Shown one piece after another: positions 43,641-52,702 of a stretch of DNA of 64,000 bases. The translations under genes and the position numbers were made by a program. The number at the start of each line of letters is the position of its first letter. Within the stretch, counting starts at the first letter, position 1. A model generated the notes under the pieces. It worked only from the letters and a program-made list of their open reading frames with translations, was not told where the DNA came from and did no database searches. Origin of the DNA: an uncultured Neptuniibacter sp. (GTDB lineage: Bacteria; Pseudomonadota; Gammaproteobacteria; Pseudomonadales; Balneatricaceae); assembly GCF_947498015.1 (NCBI RefSeq), contig NZ_CANMIR010000003.1, forward strand, positions 186,001 to 250,000. Reading direction: 5' to 3'.

Positions 43641-44873
43641 CTAGTCAGGTGTGCGTGGATCAAGCTCCACCAGCGTGCCGGTTAATGATCCGCCCTGCAT
43701 TACAAACTGCTCCTGCTCATCCAGGGGTAACGCCTGCCTCATCATCATGCGATAGACGACGAATACAGCCAGGCCAATTTGGCTTAAAGCAAGAAAGTAG
43801 AACAACCCATCACTACCGACCACCTTCATCACCACTGACGCGGTATAAGGTCCGGCAATCCCTCCCAGTGCAAATGCCAATACCAAACTACTCATCGCTG
43901 AGATCAACTCATGTTTCTCCAGCTTGTCGAAGGTTTCACTAATACTCAGCGGATAGGTACAGGCGATAATTCCACAGCAGATACCTGTAGCAACAAACAC
44001 AGCAATCAGATGATCCTGCGGCACAATCATCGTGATAAAAAGGCAAGTGAACGCTGACAGGATGGTGATACCCAGTAAAACGGAGCGCCGATCAAAAGTA
44101 TCTGATAGCCACCCTATCGGATACTGCAACAGAAACGCCCCCAGTATCGCGGCCCCCATATAGAGAGACAACTCAAAGTCCACAATGCCATTATCATTCG
44201 CAAACACCGGTAGCAGGTTAAAGATCGCCGCATAGATTGCGCCGGCAACAACACAGGTAACGACCCCCAGAGGTGATACACGGTATAACGCGATCAGTGA
44301 CATAGAAGCGACATCTTCGATATAGGGACCGGGGTTACGACTCCATGCAATAGGGATGATCGCCATACAGAGCAGAATACCGCTAATCACAAACAACTCA
44401 GTGCCCATTGGATCACCGAGGTTGAGAAGGAACTGACCTGTAAATAGTCCAGCTAACATGATTGCGTTATAAACCGCGAGCACCTTTCCACGATTTTTCG
44501 ATGTGGTACCGTAACTTAACCAGCTTTCCATGGCGGTAAATGCTGAGGCGTTACAAAAACCGATGACAACGCGCATCGCCCCCCAAAGAAGAAGGTTTTC
44601 ATACAGGCTGCTCACGAGAATACTGATCGCACCAATCGCCACACAGCCCGCAAACATGCGAGTATGTCCGGCACGGATGATCAGTTTTTTACTTAACAAA
44701 GCCCCAATCAACACCCCGAGAAAATAGAATGACTGCACAAGGCCAATCGTATCGGTATCGATCTGCTCCAGACCCATGCGCACAGGCATCAGGACATTAA
44801 TCAGTCCATTTGCAGTCAAAAGAATAAAGCAGCTGCTAAACAGCGCCACAAAGGAGAGCAAAGTTGCGCGCAC
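43641..44873 (-). CDS. MFS transporter (YcaD-like)
   Basis: A 410-residue transporter with 12 predicted helices. Beginning LSFVALFSSCFILLTANGL, it carries the YcaD-like pattern (SFYFLGVLIGALLSKKLI; GWLSDTFDRRSVLLG as the MFS loop motif). Exports or imports an unknown small molecule. The 352-bp upstream region contains palindromes shared with the LysR/aldehyde dehydrogenase promoter, so the gene may belong to the same regulon. Confidence 0.87.
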   Translation of the reverse strand: MRATLLSFVALFSSCFILLTANGLINVLMPVRMGLEQIDTDTIGLVQSFYFLGVLIGALLSKKLIIRAGHTRMFAGCVAIGAISILVSSLYENLLLWGAMRVVIGFCNASAFTAMESWLSYGTTSKNRGKVLAVYNAIMLAGLFTGQFLLNLGDPMGTELFVISGILLCMAIIPIAWSRNPGPYIEDVASMSLIALYRVSPLGVVTCVVAGAIYAAIFNLLPVFANDNGIVDFELSLYMGAAILGAFLLQYPIGWLSDTFDRRSVLLGITILSAFTCLFITMIVPQDHLIAVFVATGICCGIIACTYPLSISETFDKLEKHELISAMSSLVLAFALGGIAGPYTASVVMKVVGSDGLFYFLALSQIGLAVFVVYRMMMRQALPLDEQEQFVMQGGSLTGTLVELDPRTPD

Positions 44874-45118
44874 GATCGTACTCCATACAACACGTTTAAG
44901 TGTGTGGGGTTAAAGTCATCACACAGCCACCAGGGCTGACTTTCATTGGGTAATAGCAATGTTTGACGAGAATGAACGTCGATGGGTCAAATGAGAGAAC
45001 GCTTAAAGCCCCCCTGATACCCGAAATACACGCCAGAACTGACGAGCTTGAAAGTAGTTTAGAATGCTATTCGCTGCGGATATTAATTTAGACTAAAGTC
45101 ACAAACCACTAAGAAAAA

Positions 45119-45145
45119 CTTATCATTCAATAAGTAATACTTACC
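45119..45145. promoter_or_regulatory. Palindromes upstream of the MFS gene
   Basis: CTTATCATTCAATAAG (45119-45134) overlaps AATAAGTAATACTTACC (45129-45145); the latter is close to GATAAGTAATCCTTATC upstream of the aldehyde dehydrogenase and LysR genes. Probable LysR binding site. The rest of 44874-45225 has only the ridA terminator. Confidence 0.45.
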
Positions 45146-45164
45146 GCGTAACACACTGATCTAT

Positions 45165-45191
45165 AAGAAAAAAGCCAGCAATCATGCTGGC
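45165..45191 (-). terminator. Rho-independent terminator of the BCCT operon
   Basis: GCCAGCA-ATCA-TGCTGGC stem followed on the minus strand by TTTTTTC. It lies 35 bases beyond the RidA-gene stop. Confidence 0.85.
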
Positions 45192-45225
45192 ATAAAGGGA
45201 ATGACTAGGAGTCTTAGGTAAATCG

Positions 45226-45600
45226 TTAAGGCACGGCAGCGTATGCCACCACCTCGCAAAGCATCTCTTCTCGAGCAAGCCCTGCCACAATCATCGCAGC
45301 ACGGTTTGGATAAGGGGCTTCAAAATATTCAGCATAAACCTTATTGAAGACCGGTAGCTGGTCACGGGCAGTTACGTAGATCAAGACCTGAGTCACATCC
45401 GCCATCGTCAGACCTGCTGCTTCAATTGTATGTTTGAAGTTATCCATTGTCTGGCGTGCCTGAGCTTCTATGCCCCCATCAACTACCTGCCCCTCTGCAT
45501 CGATTGGAATCTGTGCAGTGGAGAGTTGACCATTAGCAATAACCGCCCATTCCAGAGGCGCTTTAGATGCGAATAATTCAGTTTTAACAGCTTGTTTCAT
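45226..45600 (-). CDS. RidA-family enamine/imine deaminase
   Basis: A 124-residue Rid family trimer subunit (QLSTAQIPIDAEGQVVDGG, VTQVLIYVTARDQLPVFN, FEAPYPNRAAMIVAGLA). The Arg that binds carboxylate in RidA lies at PNRAA, as expected. Rid proteins hydrolyse reactive imines made by oxidases or PLP enzymes. As last gene of the aldehyde dehydrogenase-dipeptidase-like-BCCT unit, it probably handles an imine produced in this catabolic pathway (inference). Confidence 0.88.
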   Translation of the reverse strand: MKQAVKTELFASKAPLEWAVIANGQLSTAQIPIDAEGQVVDGGIEAQARQTMDNFKHTIEAAGLTMADVTQVLIYVTARDQLPVFNKVYAEYFEAPYPNRAAMIVAGLAREEMLCEVVAYAAVP

Positions 45601-45672
45601 AATGTTTCACTATTTAACTTGATAGATAGGAAGCGGCAGATGCCGCTTCGTTCTTAATCTCCAGATGAGGAG

Positions 45673-47256
45673 TTATAGGCCCTGCTCGTCAGCCATTTTT
45701 CGAGCGATCTGTGGTGCTGTCCAAAGAGATGGCAGCAGTACCAGAGAGACCGGTACAGCGGTCACTACAATGAACGACTGAAGCGCTGAGATACCACCGG
45801 ATCCGATTGAGATCAGCAGTGCAGCAACCACACCCATCATGATCCCCCAGAACACGCGCACACCGCTCTGTGGATGATCTGTGCCTGTCATAACCATCGA
45901 CACTGCATAGGTCATAGAGTCACCGGTTGTAGCAACGAAGATCGTTGTCAGGATCAGGAACAACACTGAGATAATGAAACCCATCGGCAGTTGTTCAGTG
46001 ATCGCGAGCAGCGCAGCAGGCAGGTTGAAACCGGTAAACGGTTCAGAGATCACACCCGGGTTAGCCAGTTCAAAAGCCAGACCACTTCCGCCAACGATAG
46101 TGAACCAGAAGCAGGTGATCACAGGGGCAACAATTGAGATCAGCAAGACCATCTCACGGATCGTGCGTCCTTTAGAGATACGCGCGACAAACATCGCCAT
46201 CAGGGGCCCATAACCCAGGAACCAACCCCAGAAGAACACTGTCCACCAGTCCAACCAACCTGGGCTGGCACGGAAGGTCGCCATCGGGATGAACTGATCC
46301 AGATAGATGCCAAATGAGTGCAGGTAGCTATCGATAATAAAAGAGGTTGGACCAAAGATCAGAATGAACGCCATCAGAATGACTGCGAGGATCACATTGG
46401 CACGACTGAGAATCTGAATCCCTTTAGTCACGCCGCTGACAGCTGACAGCGTATAGATTCCGATCAGTCCCACCAGAATCATTACCTGGGTAGTGTAGGT
46501 GTTTGGAATACCGAATAGCTTCTCAAGACCGAAGCTCACCTGCAGCCCCAGGAATCCGATCGGGCCAACCGTACCTGCAACAACCGCTAATACACAGCTC
46601 GCATCTACGATCGCACCTAAAGGTCCGGTCATCACTTTGTCGCCAAATACAGGATAAAGCAGCGTTCTCGGTTTCAGTGGTAATCCCTTCTCATAATGAA
46701 GGTACATGAACACGATACCGGTCAGGCTTCCCAAAATTGCCCAGGCCAAAAAGCCCCAGTGCATAAAGCTCTGCGCCAACGCATTGTATGCTGCTTGAGT
46801 CGTTCCACTCTCTTCACCTGCAAATAGAGGTGGAGCAGAAGTAAAATGCGCCATCGGTTCTGCTGCAGCCCAGAAAACACCCCCGCCGGCCAGCAGCGTA
46901 CACATGATCACCGAGATCCACTGGAAGGTTGGCATCTCAGGAGTTTTAACACCTCCCAATACAACCGAACCGGTGCGACCCACCGTCAGGAATAGGCCGA
47001 TCACAAAGGTTAGTAGTAACAGTACCTGCCAGTAGGCACCGAAATATTTAGTTGATGTTGCAAAGGCGGTATTAACCAGCCCGGAAACCATCTCGATATC
47101 GTAGATGGCCAGTGCTGCAAACAGCACCAGAACACCACCACTGATCAGAAAGACAGGAAGATCAACCCCTGATAGAAAGTGTTTATCACTCACGGCGGCC
47201 TCACTGTCGGTCATTGGCGGTTGTTCATCCACAGAAACTTGCATGGTGTTACTCAT
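45673..47256 (-). CDS. BCCT-family transporter
   Basis: A 527-residue betaine/carnitine/choline-type transporter with 12 helices. Trp-rich WWTVFFWGWFLGYGPLMAMF and ARISKGRTIREMV correspond to the BCCT signature, and WAAAEPMAHFTSAPP to the first half. It imports a quaternary amine or similar zwitterion by Na+ or H+ coupling. Lies between the M19-like gene and ridA in one direction, so its substrate is presumably what the operon degrades. Confidence 0.93.
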   Translation of the reverse strand: MSNTMQVSVDEQPPMTDSEAAVSDKHFLSGVDLPVFLISGGVLVLFAALAIYDIEMVSGLVNTAFATSTKYFGAYWQVLLLLTFVIGLFLTVGRTGSVVLGGVKTPEMPTFQWISVIMCTLLAGGGVFWAAAEPMAHFTSAPPLFAGEESGTTQAAYNALAQSFMHWGFLAWAILGSLTGIVFMYLHYEKGLPLKPRTLLYPVFGDKVMTGPLGAIVDASCVLAVVAGTVGPIGFLGLQVSFGLEKLFGIPNTYTTQVMILVGLIGIYTLSAVSGVTKGIQILSRANVILAVILMAFILIFGPTSFIIDSYLHSFGIYLDQFIPMATFRASPGWLDWWTVFFWGWFLGYGPLMAMFVARISKGRTIREMVLLISIVAPVITCFWFTIVGGSGLAFELANPGVISEPFTGFNLPAALLAITEQLPMGFIISVLFLILTTIFVATTGDSMTYAVSMVMTGTDHPQSGVRVFWGIMMGVVAALLISIGSGGISALQSFIVVTAVPVSLVLLPSLWTAPQIARKMADEQGL

Positions 47257-47345
47257 TTTAGTTCTCCTGACGGATCTTTATATTTATTAGTTATCAGGTA
47301 GGCCTGGAGCAGAGAGGCTGACCCAGGCCTTCGTAGGGCGTTAAA

Positions 47346-48335
47346 TCAGTTTTGAGGGGTGAGCCCCTTCTCCAGGAACTCAAGCCAGTTAAGTCCCATG
47401 ATGCGTGCGACCTCATCTGCGCTGAAGCCACGATCAATCAATCCCTGAGTGATATTTGGAAAATCCCGACTGTCACGGAACCATGAGAGAGGTCGAGGCC
47501 AATCCGCATTGGATTTAGACCCTTCGCCATAATCCATCTCTTTCGACCAACGGCCGTTGCGCATCCATTCCAGCACAGAGATCGGTTGCTCCTGACAGAG
47601 ATCAGTGCCGATACCGATCCGTTCGATCCCCATCAGATCGGCGGTGCTCGCAACCATGTCGCAAAAATCGTTCAACGTGCAATCGGGACCATTTTTCAGA
47701 TGGAACGGATAGAGACTGAAACCTAGCAAACCACCGGACTCGCCCAACGCTTTCAGCACCTTGTCTGATTTGTTGCGCTTCGCTTCATGGAAGCTCAGGG
47801 GATTTGCATGGGAGATCACGATCGGTCTTTCAGAGATCTCGATCGCTTCCAGCGTGCTACGCTCGCCGCTATGGCTCATATCGACAATCATGCCAACACG
47901 GTTCATCTCTTTGATCGCCTGATGACCGAACCGGGTCACACCGCTGTCCTCATCTTCATAACAGCCACAGGCCAACAGGCTCTGGTTGTTATAGGTCAGC
48001 TGCATGATCATCAGGTTCAGCTCACGCATCACCTCAACCATGCCGATATCATCTTCAATCGGTGAGCAGTTCTGCGCACCAAACATAATGCCCACTTTAC
48101 CGAGCACTTTTGCTGTACGTATATCAGCCGCACTTTTCACCGGCATGATCAGATCGCTGTTCATCTCGAAGTGACGATTCCACTCGGCGATACGCATCAG
48201 AGTTTCGCGAATCTGCTCGTGGTAAACGATGGTGGCATGCACCATCGTTACACCGCCCTCACGCAGCTGTTCGAAGATCTGGCGATTCCAGTTGGAATAC
48301 TGCAGGCCATCGATCACTATTAATTCATTATGCAT
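47346..48335 (-). CDS. M19 membrane-dipeptidase-like protein lacking key metal ligands
   Basis: A 329-residue TIM-barrel protein of the renal dipeptidase (M19) family: VDMSHSGERS (His155), PIVISHANPLS (His176) and RIGIGTD are recognised. The HxD motif (DGHND in active enzymes) is replaced by Leu11-Gln12-Tyr13, and the bridging Glu by Gln88 (MFGAQNC). The usual binuclear zinc site thus cannot form as in classical members. It may be a metal-light hydrolase acting on a betaine-like substrate, given the BCCT and aldehyde dehydrogenase neighbours. Confidence 0.85.
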   Translation of the reverse strand: MHNELIVIDGLQYSNWNRQIFEQLREGGVTMVHATIVYHEQIRETLMRIAEWNRHFEMNSDLIMPVKSAADIRTAKVLGKVGIMFGAQNCSPIEDDIGMVEVMRELNLMIMQLTYNNQSLLACGCYEDEDSGVTRFGHQAIKEMNRVGMIVDMSHSGERSTLEAIEISERPIVISHANPLSFHEAKRNKSDKVLKALGESGGLLGFSLYPFHLKNGPDCTLNDFCDMVASTADLMGIERIGIGTDLCQEQPISVLEWMRNGRWSKEMDYGEGSKSNADWPRPLSWFRDSRDFPNITQGLIDRGFSADEVARIMGLNWLEFLEKGLTPQN

Positions 48336-48358
48336 AACAGTTACCTTTCGATGCTGTT

Positions 48359-49801
48359 TCAGGCACTGATGTAAGTCGTTTTAACAACGGTGTAGAACTC
48401 TTTCGCGTAGGTACCCTGCTCACGAGGACCAAAGCTGGAGTCTTTACGGCCACCAAACGGAACGTGGTAGTCGGTACCTGCAGTCGGCAAATTCACCATC
48501 ACACAACCTGTCTTGGCGTTGCGCTTGAAGTCAGATGCGTATTTCAATGACTGAGTACAGATACCACCGGTCAGACCGAAGTTGGTATCGTTAAGTGTCG
48601 CCAGCGCCTCGTCGTAGTCCTTAACCTTGATCACACAGGCGATCGGCGCGAACGCCTCTTCACGGTTAATGGTCATTTCATTAGTGGTTTCAGTGAACAG
48701 TGCCGGCTGCATGTAGTAGCCTTCCGTCTCCTCAGACAGCACTTCACCACCGCATACCAGATTGCCGCCCTCTTTCTTAGCCAGCTCCAGATAATCAAGG
48801 TTCTGCTCCATCTGACGGGCATCAGCAACCGCCCCGATATTGACGCCCTCTTTCAATGGGTGACCCACAACCAACTTCTTCATGCGCTCAACCATCGCTT
48901 CAACAAAACGATCGTGAATACCTTCGGTGACAATAAGACGGGAAGATGCAGTACATTTCTGACCGGTACCGCCGTAAGCACCGCCGACCGCACACTCAAC
49001 TGCGTTATCAAGATCAGCGTCGTCCAACACAACCAAAGCGTTCTTACTGCCCATCTCCAGTTGGCACTTGACCAGATTGACAGCGGTAGCTGCGGCAACT
49101 TTACGGCCAGTTTCCAGAGAACCTGTGAATGTCAGTGCGTTAATATCACGGGAGTTGATCAGTACATCACCAACCTGAGAGCCAGGGCCCATCACCAGGT
49201 TGAAAGTACCCGCAGGCAGATTCTGGCGAGAGATAATCTCTGTCAGCGCCCATGCAGAGGCAGGCACTTGATTGGCAGGTTTCCATACAACCGCATTACC
49301 AAATGCTAGCGCTGGCGCGATCTTCCATGCACCGGTTGCCGTCGGGAAATTCCAGGGAGTAATAATGCCGACAACGCCTACAGGCTCACGACGGGTTTCA
49401 ATCTCAATACCTGGGCGAACCGATTCTGCGGTCTCACCCATCTGACGCAGTACTTCAGCTGCGTAGTAGTGGAAGAACTGGCCGGAGCGGTAAGTTTCAC
49501 CGACACCCTCAGCCAGTGTTTTGCCCTCTTCGCGTGCCAGGATCTCACCCAACTCATCTTTACGTGCGATCAACTCATCACCGATCGCCATCAATACAGA
49601 ATAGCGCTGTTCCAAACCACTTTTAGCCCACTCTTCCTGGCCAGCCTGTGCTGCAGCAATAGCTGCTTCCGTCTGTGCTTTGTCAGCCTGAGCGTAATAT
49701 CCAATCAGATCGCTGGTGTCAGCAGGGCTGATGTTTGCCACACTGCCAGTACCTTCTACCCATTCACCAGCTATAAAGTTACGAAAAACTGAATCAGACA
49801 T
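48359..49801 (-). CDS. NAD(P)-dependent aldehyde dehydrogenase
   Basis: A 480-residue aldehyde dehydrogenase. ITPWNFPTAT and FTGSLETGRK bind the coenzyme; Glu in QLEMGSKNAL is the general base and Cys in GGTGQKCTASSR the nucleophile. It resembles alpha-ketoglutaric semialdehyde and related dehydrogenases. ATG 49801 has GGAGG 7 bases upstream; four extra residues are possible. First gene of the operon with M19-like, BCCT and RidA genes; divergent from LysR. Substrate is unknown, likely a semialdehyde from an amine. Confidence 0.92.
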   Translation of the reverse strand: MSDSVFRNFIAGEWVEGTGSVANISPADTSDLIGYYAQADKAQTEAAIAAAQAGQEEWAKSGLEQRYSVLMAIGDELIARKDELGEILAREEGKTLAEGVGETYRSGQFFHYYAAEVLRQMGETAESVRPGIEIETRREPVGVVGIITPWNFPTATGAWKIAPALAFGNAVVWKPANQVPASAWALTEIISRQNLPAGTFNLVMGPGSQVGDVLINSRDINALTFTGSLETGRKVAAATAVNLVKCQLEMGSKNALVVLDDADLDNAVECAVGGAYGGTGQKCTASSRLIVTEGIHDRFVEAMVERMKKLVVGHPLKEGVNIGAVADARQMEQNLDYLELAKKEGGNLVCGGEVLSEETEGYYMQPALFTETTNEMTINREEAFAPIACVIKVKDYDEALATLNDTNFGLTGGICTQSLKYASDFKRNAKTGCVMVNLPTAGTDYHVPFGGRKDSSFGPREQGTYAKEFYTVVKTTYISA

Positions 49802-49877
49802 ATTTACCTCCACTAAGTTGTTGAATTCATCTTAGAGCTCACGAGCTGATAATAAAAATTAATAAATAATATTTGAC

Positions 49878-49894
49878 GATAAGTAATCCTTATC
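49878..49894. promoter_or_regulatory. LysR-type palindrome between ALDH and LysR genes
   Basis: GATAAGTAATCCTTATC (GATAAG-N5-CTTATC) fits the T-N11-A LysR box shape and lies 93 bases from the LysR ATG. Close copies occur at 45129-45145 and 52387-52403. Confidence 0.55.
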
Positions 49895-49986
49895 TTTATA
49901 TTGAAATGACAACGGTTACGGAGTTAACCCGTTATATCAGGGATGCTGATTAACGACCGATACAACAATAAAAGAGAGAGTGTCCG

Positions 49987-50880
49987 ATGCTTCCTGAGTT
50001 AAAGATCACGCAGTTACGTCATTTCGTCTGGGTAGCAGAGCTTAAAGGTTTTCATGCCGCTGCGGAGAAGGCCCATCGGACACAACCGGCTATCTCGCTC
50101 TCTATCCGTGATCTTGAGAACAAGCTGGGCGAATCACTTTTTGAAAAGCGCAACGCCAAAACAGCGAAAACGGAACTGACACCCTTTGGTCAGTATTTCC
50201 TACCTAAAGCCAAAGAACTGATCGAGCACCATGACCGGGTTTCTCAGGATATGACGCTGCTCGCAGAGCACAAAACCGGTCACCTGCGTCTTGCCTCTGT
50301 CCCCTCTATCGCCAGCCGAATGCTTCCCAGCATACTCTCTCGCTTTGTTGAGAACGCACCGAATCTGCATATCAGCTTTTATGATGATAATGCTGGTGCG
50401 GTACTGAAAATGGTGGAGAACCAGCAGGTAGATTTTGGGATTGCCAGCATGTGGGAGGAAAAAGAGCATTCCGATAAAGTATTTACACCGATCTGGGAGG
50501 ACCAGATCGGTGTTGTATGTAGACAGGACCACCCTCTGGCGGAAAAAACTGAGGTCAACTGGGAAGAGTTACAACAACACCGATTGATCAGTAACGGCAC
50601 CTCCCGCTTACTCAGAGAAACGGATGCAGAACCGCTACTGGCCAACTCTCAGTTCTATATCTCTAATATGATCTCGCTAATAGCGATGCTCGAAGCAGGT
50701 ATGGGGATCACTACTCTCCCCGGCTTTGCCTTTCCACAGCATAACAGTGAGCTGGTCTTTATCCCCATGACAGAACCTTATATTGTTCGCAAAATCGGGA
50801 TCATCCAGCTGAACAACCGCTCCCTGACACCCGCTGCAGAATCACTGGTCGAGTTTATACTCACTCAAGCAAACAGCTGA
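49987..50880 (+). CDS. LysR-family regulator
   Basis: A 297-residue LysR protein. The N-terminal helix-turn-helix (LRHFVWVAELKGFHAAAEKAH, QPAISLSIRDLE) and a periplasmic-binding-like effector domain (LRLASVPSIASRMLP, VDFGIASMW, MISLIAMLEAGMGITTLPG) are complete. It is divergent from the aldehyde dehydrogenase operon with a symmetric site between, so it probably controls that operon and its own gene. AAGAGAGAGTGTCCG precedes the ATG. Confidence 0.94.
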   Translation: MLPELKITQLRHFVWVAELKGFHAAAEKAHRTQPAISLSIRDLENKLGESLFEKRNAKTAKTELTPFGQYFLPKAKELIEHHDRVSQDMTLLAEHKTGHLRLASVPSIASRMLPSILSRFVENAPNLHISFYDDNAGAVLKMVENQQVDFGIASMWEEKEHSDKVFTPIWEDQIGVVCRQDHPLAEKTEVNWEELQQHRLISNGTSRLLRETDAEPLLANSQFYISNMISLIAMLEAGMGITTLPGFAFPQHNSELVFIPMTEPYIVRKIGIIQLNNRSLTPAAESLVEFILTQANS

Positions 50881-50970
50881 GCCGCTGTTTAAGATCGATC
50901 CTTTGAGACAAACCCGAGCCGGGTCAGCTAACAGGTTGTGCACTGAGTCCCCAGTACACAACCTGACTGG

Positions 50971-52029
50971 TCAGTAATGATCACCTTTTTTACGCTGGAA
51001 CACCTCATTCTTAACTGACCGATAGAAGCGCCCCAGAGAGCGATCTTTAGCTCTCTTTTCGGCCAAACTGGCTGCGTTGAACGCATGCTCTCGCTGAAGT
51101 TTGAAGTAGTTTTCAACTCGGCGTGGATCCAGTTCCGAAGCATTCACTGCTTTCTGAACTGCACACCCGGGTTCAGTTTGATGCTGACAATCACTGTAAC
51201 GACACTGTGTGGCTAACGCACTGATATCAGAAAATACCTGATCAATACCCGCCTCACATCCAACCAGTTGAAGCTCTCGCATCCCCGGCGTATCCAGAAG
51301 TGCACCGCCATCAGGAATAAAGTGCAGTGACCGCGCCGTTGTCGTATGCCGCCCTTTATCATCAGCCGATCTGGCTGAACCGGTGAGCTGATCCTGCTTT
51401 CCTGACAGGGTATTCACCAGTGTCGATTTACCGACGCCCGAAGAGCCTAGTAGTGCGACTGTACTTCCTGGAGAACACCAGGGATCAAGCACGCTTGTAC
51501 TCTCAGGGTCCAGTGCATTGACCACCTCAACCATCAGCATCGGATCGATAGCACGCACCTGATGCAGGTAATGATCGGGGTTATCACAAAGATCTGCTTT
51601 AGTGAGCACCACCACTGCATCAGCCCCCGCTTCACTGACTAGCGCCAGATAACGTTCAATCCGGTTCAATGAGAAATCCTGATTGAGCGCGGTTGTGATA
51701 AAAGCGGTATCTACATTCGCAGCGATATTTTGGATGCTAGTGTTTTTTCCTGCTGCCTTACGGGTAAAACGGGATCGTCTCTCCAGCATACGATGAAAGG
51801 TGCCGTCAGGCTGTAACAGAACCCAGTCACCAACCATCAGGTCATTGATTTCTGCCGTATGCGGGGTAACGATGAGCTTTTGCCTGCCCTGCTCAGTGTA
51901 GATCTCAAGCTGAGAGCGATGCTTTGCGATTATCCGGGCTGGGGTCGCGGCGGTGTACTCATCAAGGGTGAGTTGTTGTTGAAAAAAAGCGTTCCATCCC
52001 AGTTGGGATAGTGGGTAAATTGTAGTCAT
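50971..52029 (-). CDS. rsgA: Ribosome small subunit-dependent GTPase A (RsgA-type)
   Basis: A 352-residue circularly permuted GTPase. An N-terminal OB-fold (residues ~30-90), then G4 (VLTKADL), G1 (GSSGVGKSTLVN) and G3 (DTPGMRELQL), and a C-terminal zinc finger (CRYSDCQHQTEPGCAV). It helps 30S subunit maturation. The N-terminal LGWNAFFQQQLT is typical of a second RsgA paralogue in marine gammaproteobacteria, and orn/psd neighbours are absent, so another copy is likely elsewhere. A leader peptide and a stem-loop precede it. Confidence 0.93.
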   Translation of the reverse strand: MTTIYPLSQLGWNAFFQQQLTLDEYTAATPARIIAKHRSQLEIYTEQGRQKLIVTPHTAEINDLMVGDWVLLQPDGTFHRMLERRSRFTRKAAGKNTSIQNIAANVDTAFITTALNQDFSLNRIERYLALVSEAGADAVVVLTKADLCDNPDHYLHQVRAIDPMLMVEVVNALDPESTSVLDPWCSPGSTVALLGSSGVGKSTLVNTLSGKQDQLTGSARSADDKGRHTTTARSLHFIPDGGALLDTPGMRELQLVGCEAGIDQVFSDISALATQCRYSDCQHQTEPGCAVQKAVNASELDPRRVENYFKLQREHAFNAASLAEKRAKDRSLGRFYRSVKNEVFQRKKGDHY

Positions 52030-52102
52030 AATAAGCCCTGACGCAGCAGTAAAGTGCGTCCGATAAATGAGTTATCTGGGGCTGGGTGCCCCGGCTATAA
52101 CA

Positions 52103-52147
52103 CCGGGCAGAAAATTCAGCGAAGGCTAAATTCAGCTTACTGCCCGG
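52103..52147 (-). promoter_or_regulatory. Stem-loop in the rsgA leader
   Basis: CCGGGCAG (52103-52110) pairs with CTGCCCGG (52140-52147) around a 29-base loop with a repeated AATTCAGC. On the minus strand it overlaps the end of a short leader ORF. It may act in attenuation. Confidence 0.4.
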
Positions 52148-52167
52148 AAGGTTTTGACTACAATCAT
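52132..52167 (-). CDS. Possible leader peptide MIVVKTFRAVS
   Basis: A 11-codon frame starting at ATG 52167 behind GGAGGG, ending in TGA within the stem-loop region. It lies about 100 bases upstream of the rsgA start, on the same strand. The strong ribosome site in an otherwise empty region is the main support. Confidence 0.35.
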   Translation of the reverse strand: MIVVKTFRAVS

Positions 52168-52702
52168 GTTTACCCTCCAGCGTGATGTTGATTAATTACA
52201 TAGCCATGATCATCTAAAGCGCCAACGCGGTCAAGCCTCGCTGCTTTAAACCTGCCTCTCACCCACTGCGGTGTCGGAGATCCTCAATTCGCCCTTCGTT
52301 TTGCACCGTGCGCGCTGATTTTTTACTTTGTCATTGCTGTTTCAGCTGAAGCTAACCATAGAAAAAATAATGGGTTAACTCAGTTTGATAAGTTCTGCTT
52401 ATCGAATGATATAACCTTTTGATTTGTGTGAACAAAGCTTTTTAGCCCATGATGAATGTGTTGCCAGAACGGTTTTTCCGACCGGATGGTGATAATCAGA
52501 TTCTGTTTTTTAACGCTCTGATTTGTTAACACCGTGATTAGGGTTAAAGCTTAACCATAAGGTGTGGCTCTCTCTGTAGAAAATAATGAATGCGAAACCC
52601 ACAGAGAATAAGAGTTGATTGGTTTCCACACATCTATGCTGCCACCGGATATAACGCCGGAAAATAAAAAATTAAGATGTGTAGCACACGAGGATAATAA
52701 TA
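52168..52702. other. Long leader/intergenic region before the DUF3726 operon
   Basis: No gene or RNA recognised in 535 bases. Contains the palindrome GATAAGTTCTGCTTATC at 52387-52403, a repeat TTATCGAATGATA just after it, and AT-rich sequence to the ribosome site AGGATAATAATA before 52703. Confidence 0.4.
52387..52403. promoter_or_regulatory. LysR-type palindrome upstream of the DUF3726 operon
   Basis: GATAAG-TTCTG-CTTATC has the same arms and spacing as the site at 49878-49894, 300 bp before the operon start. Confidence 0.5.
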
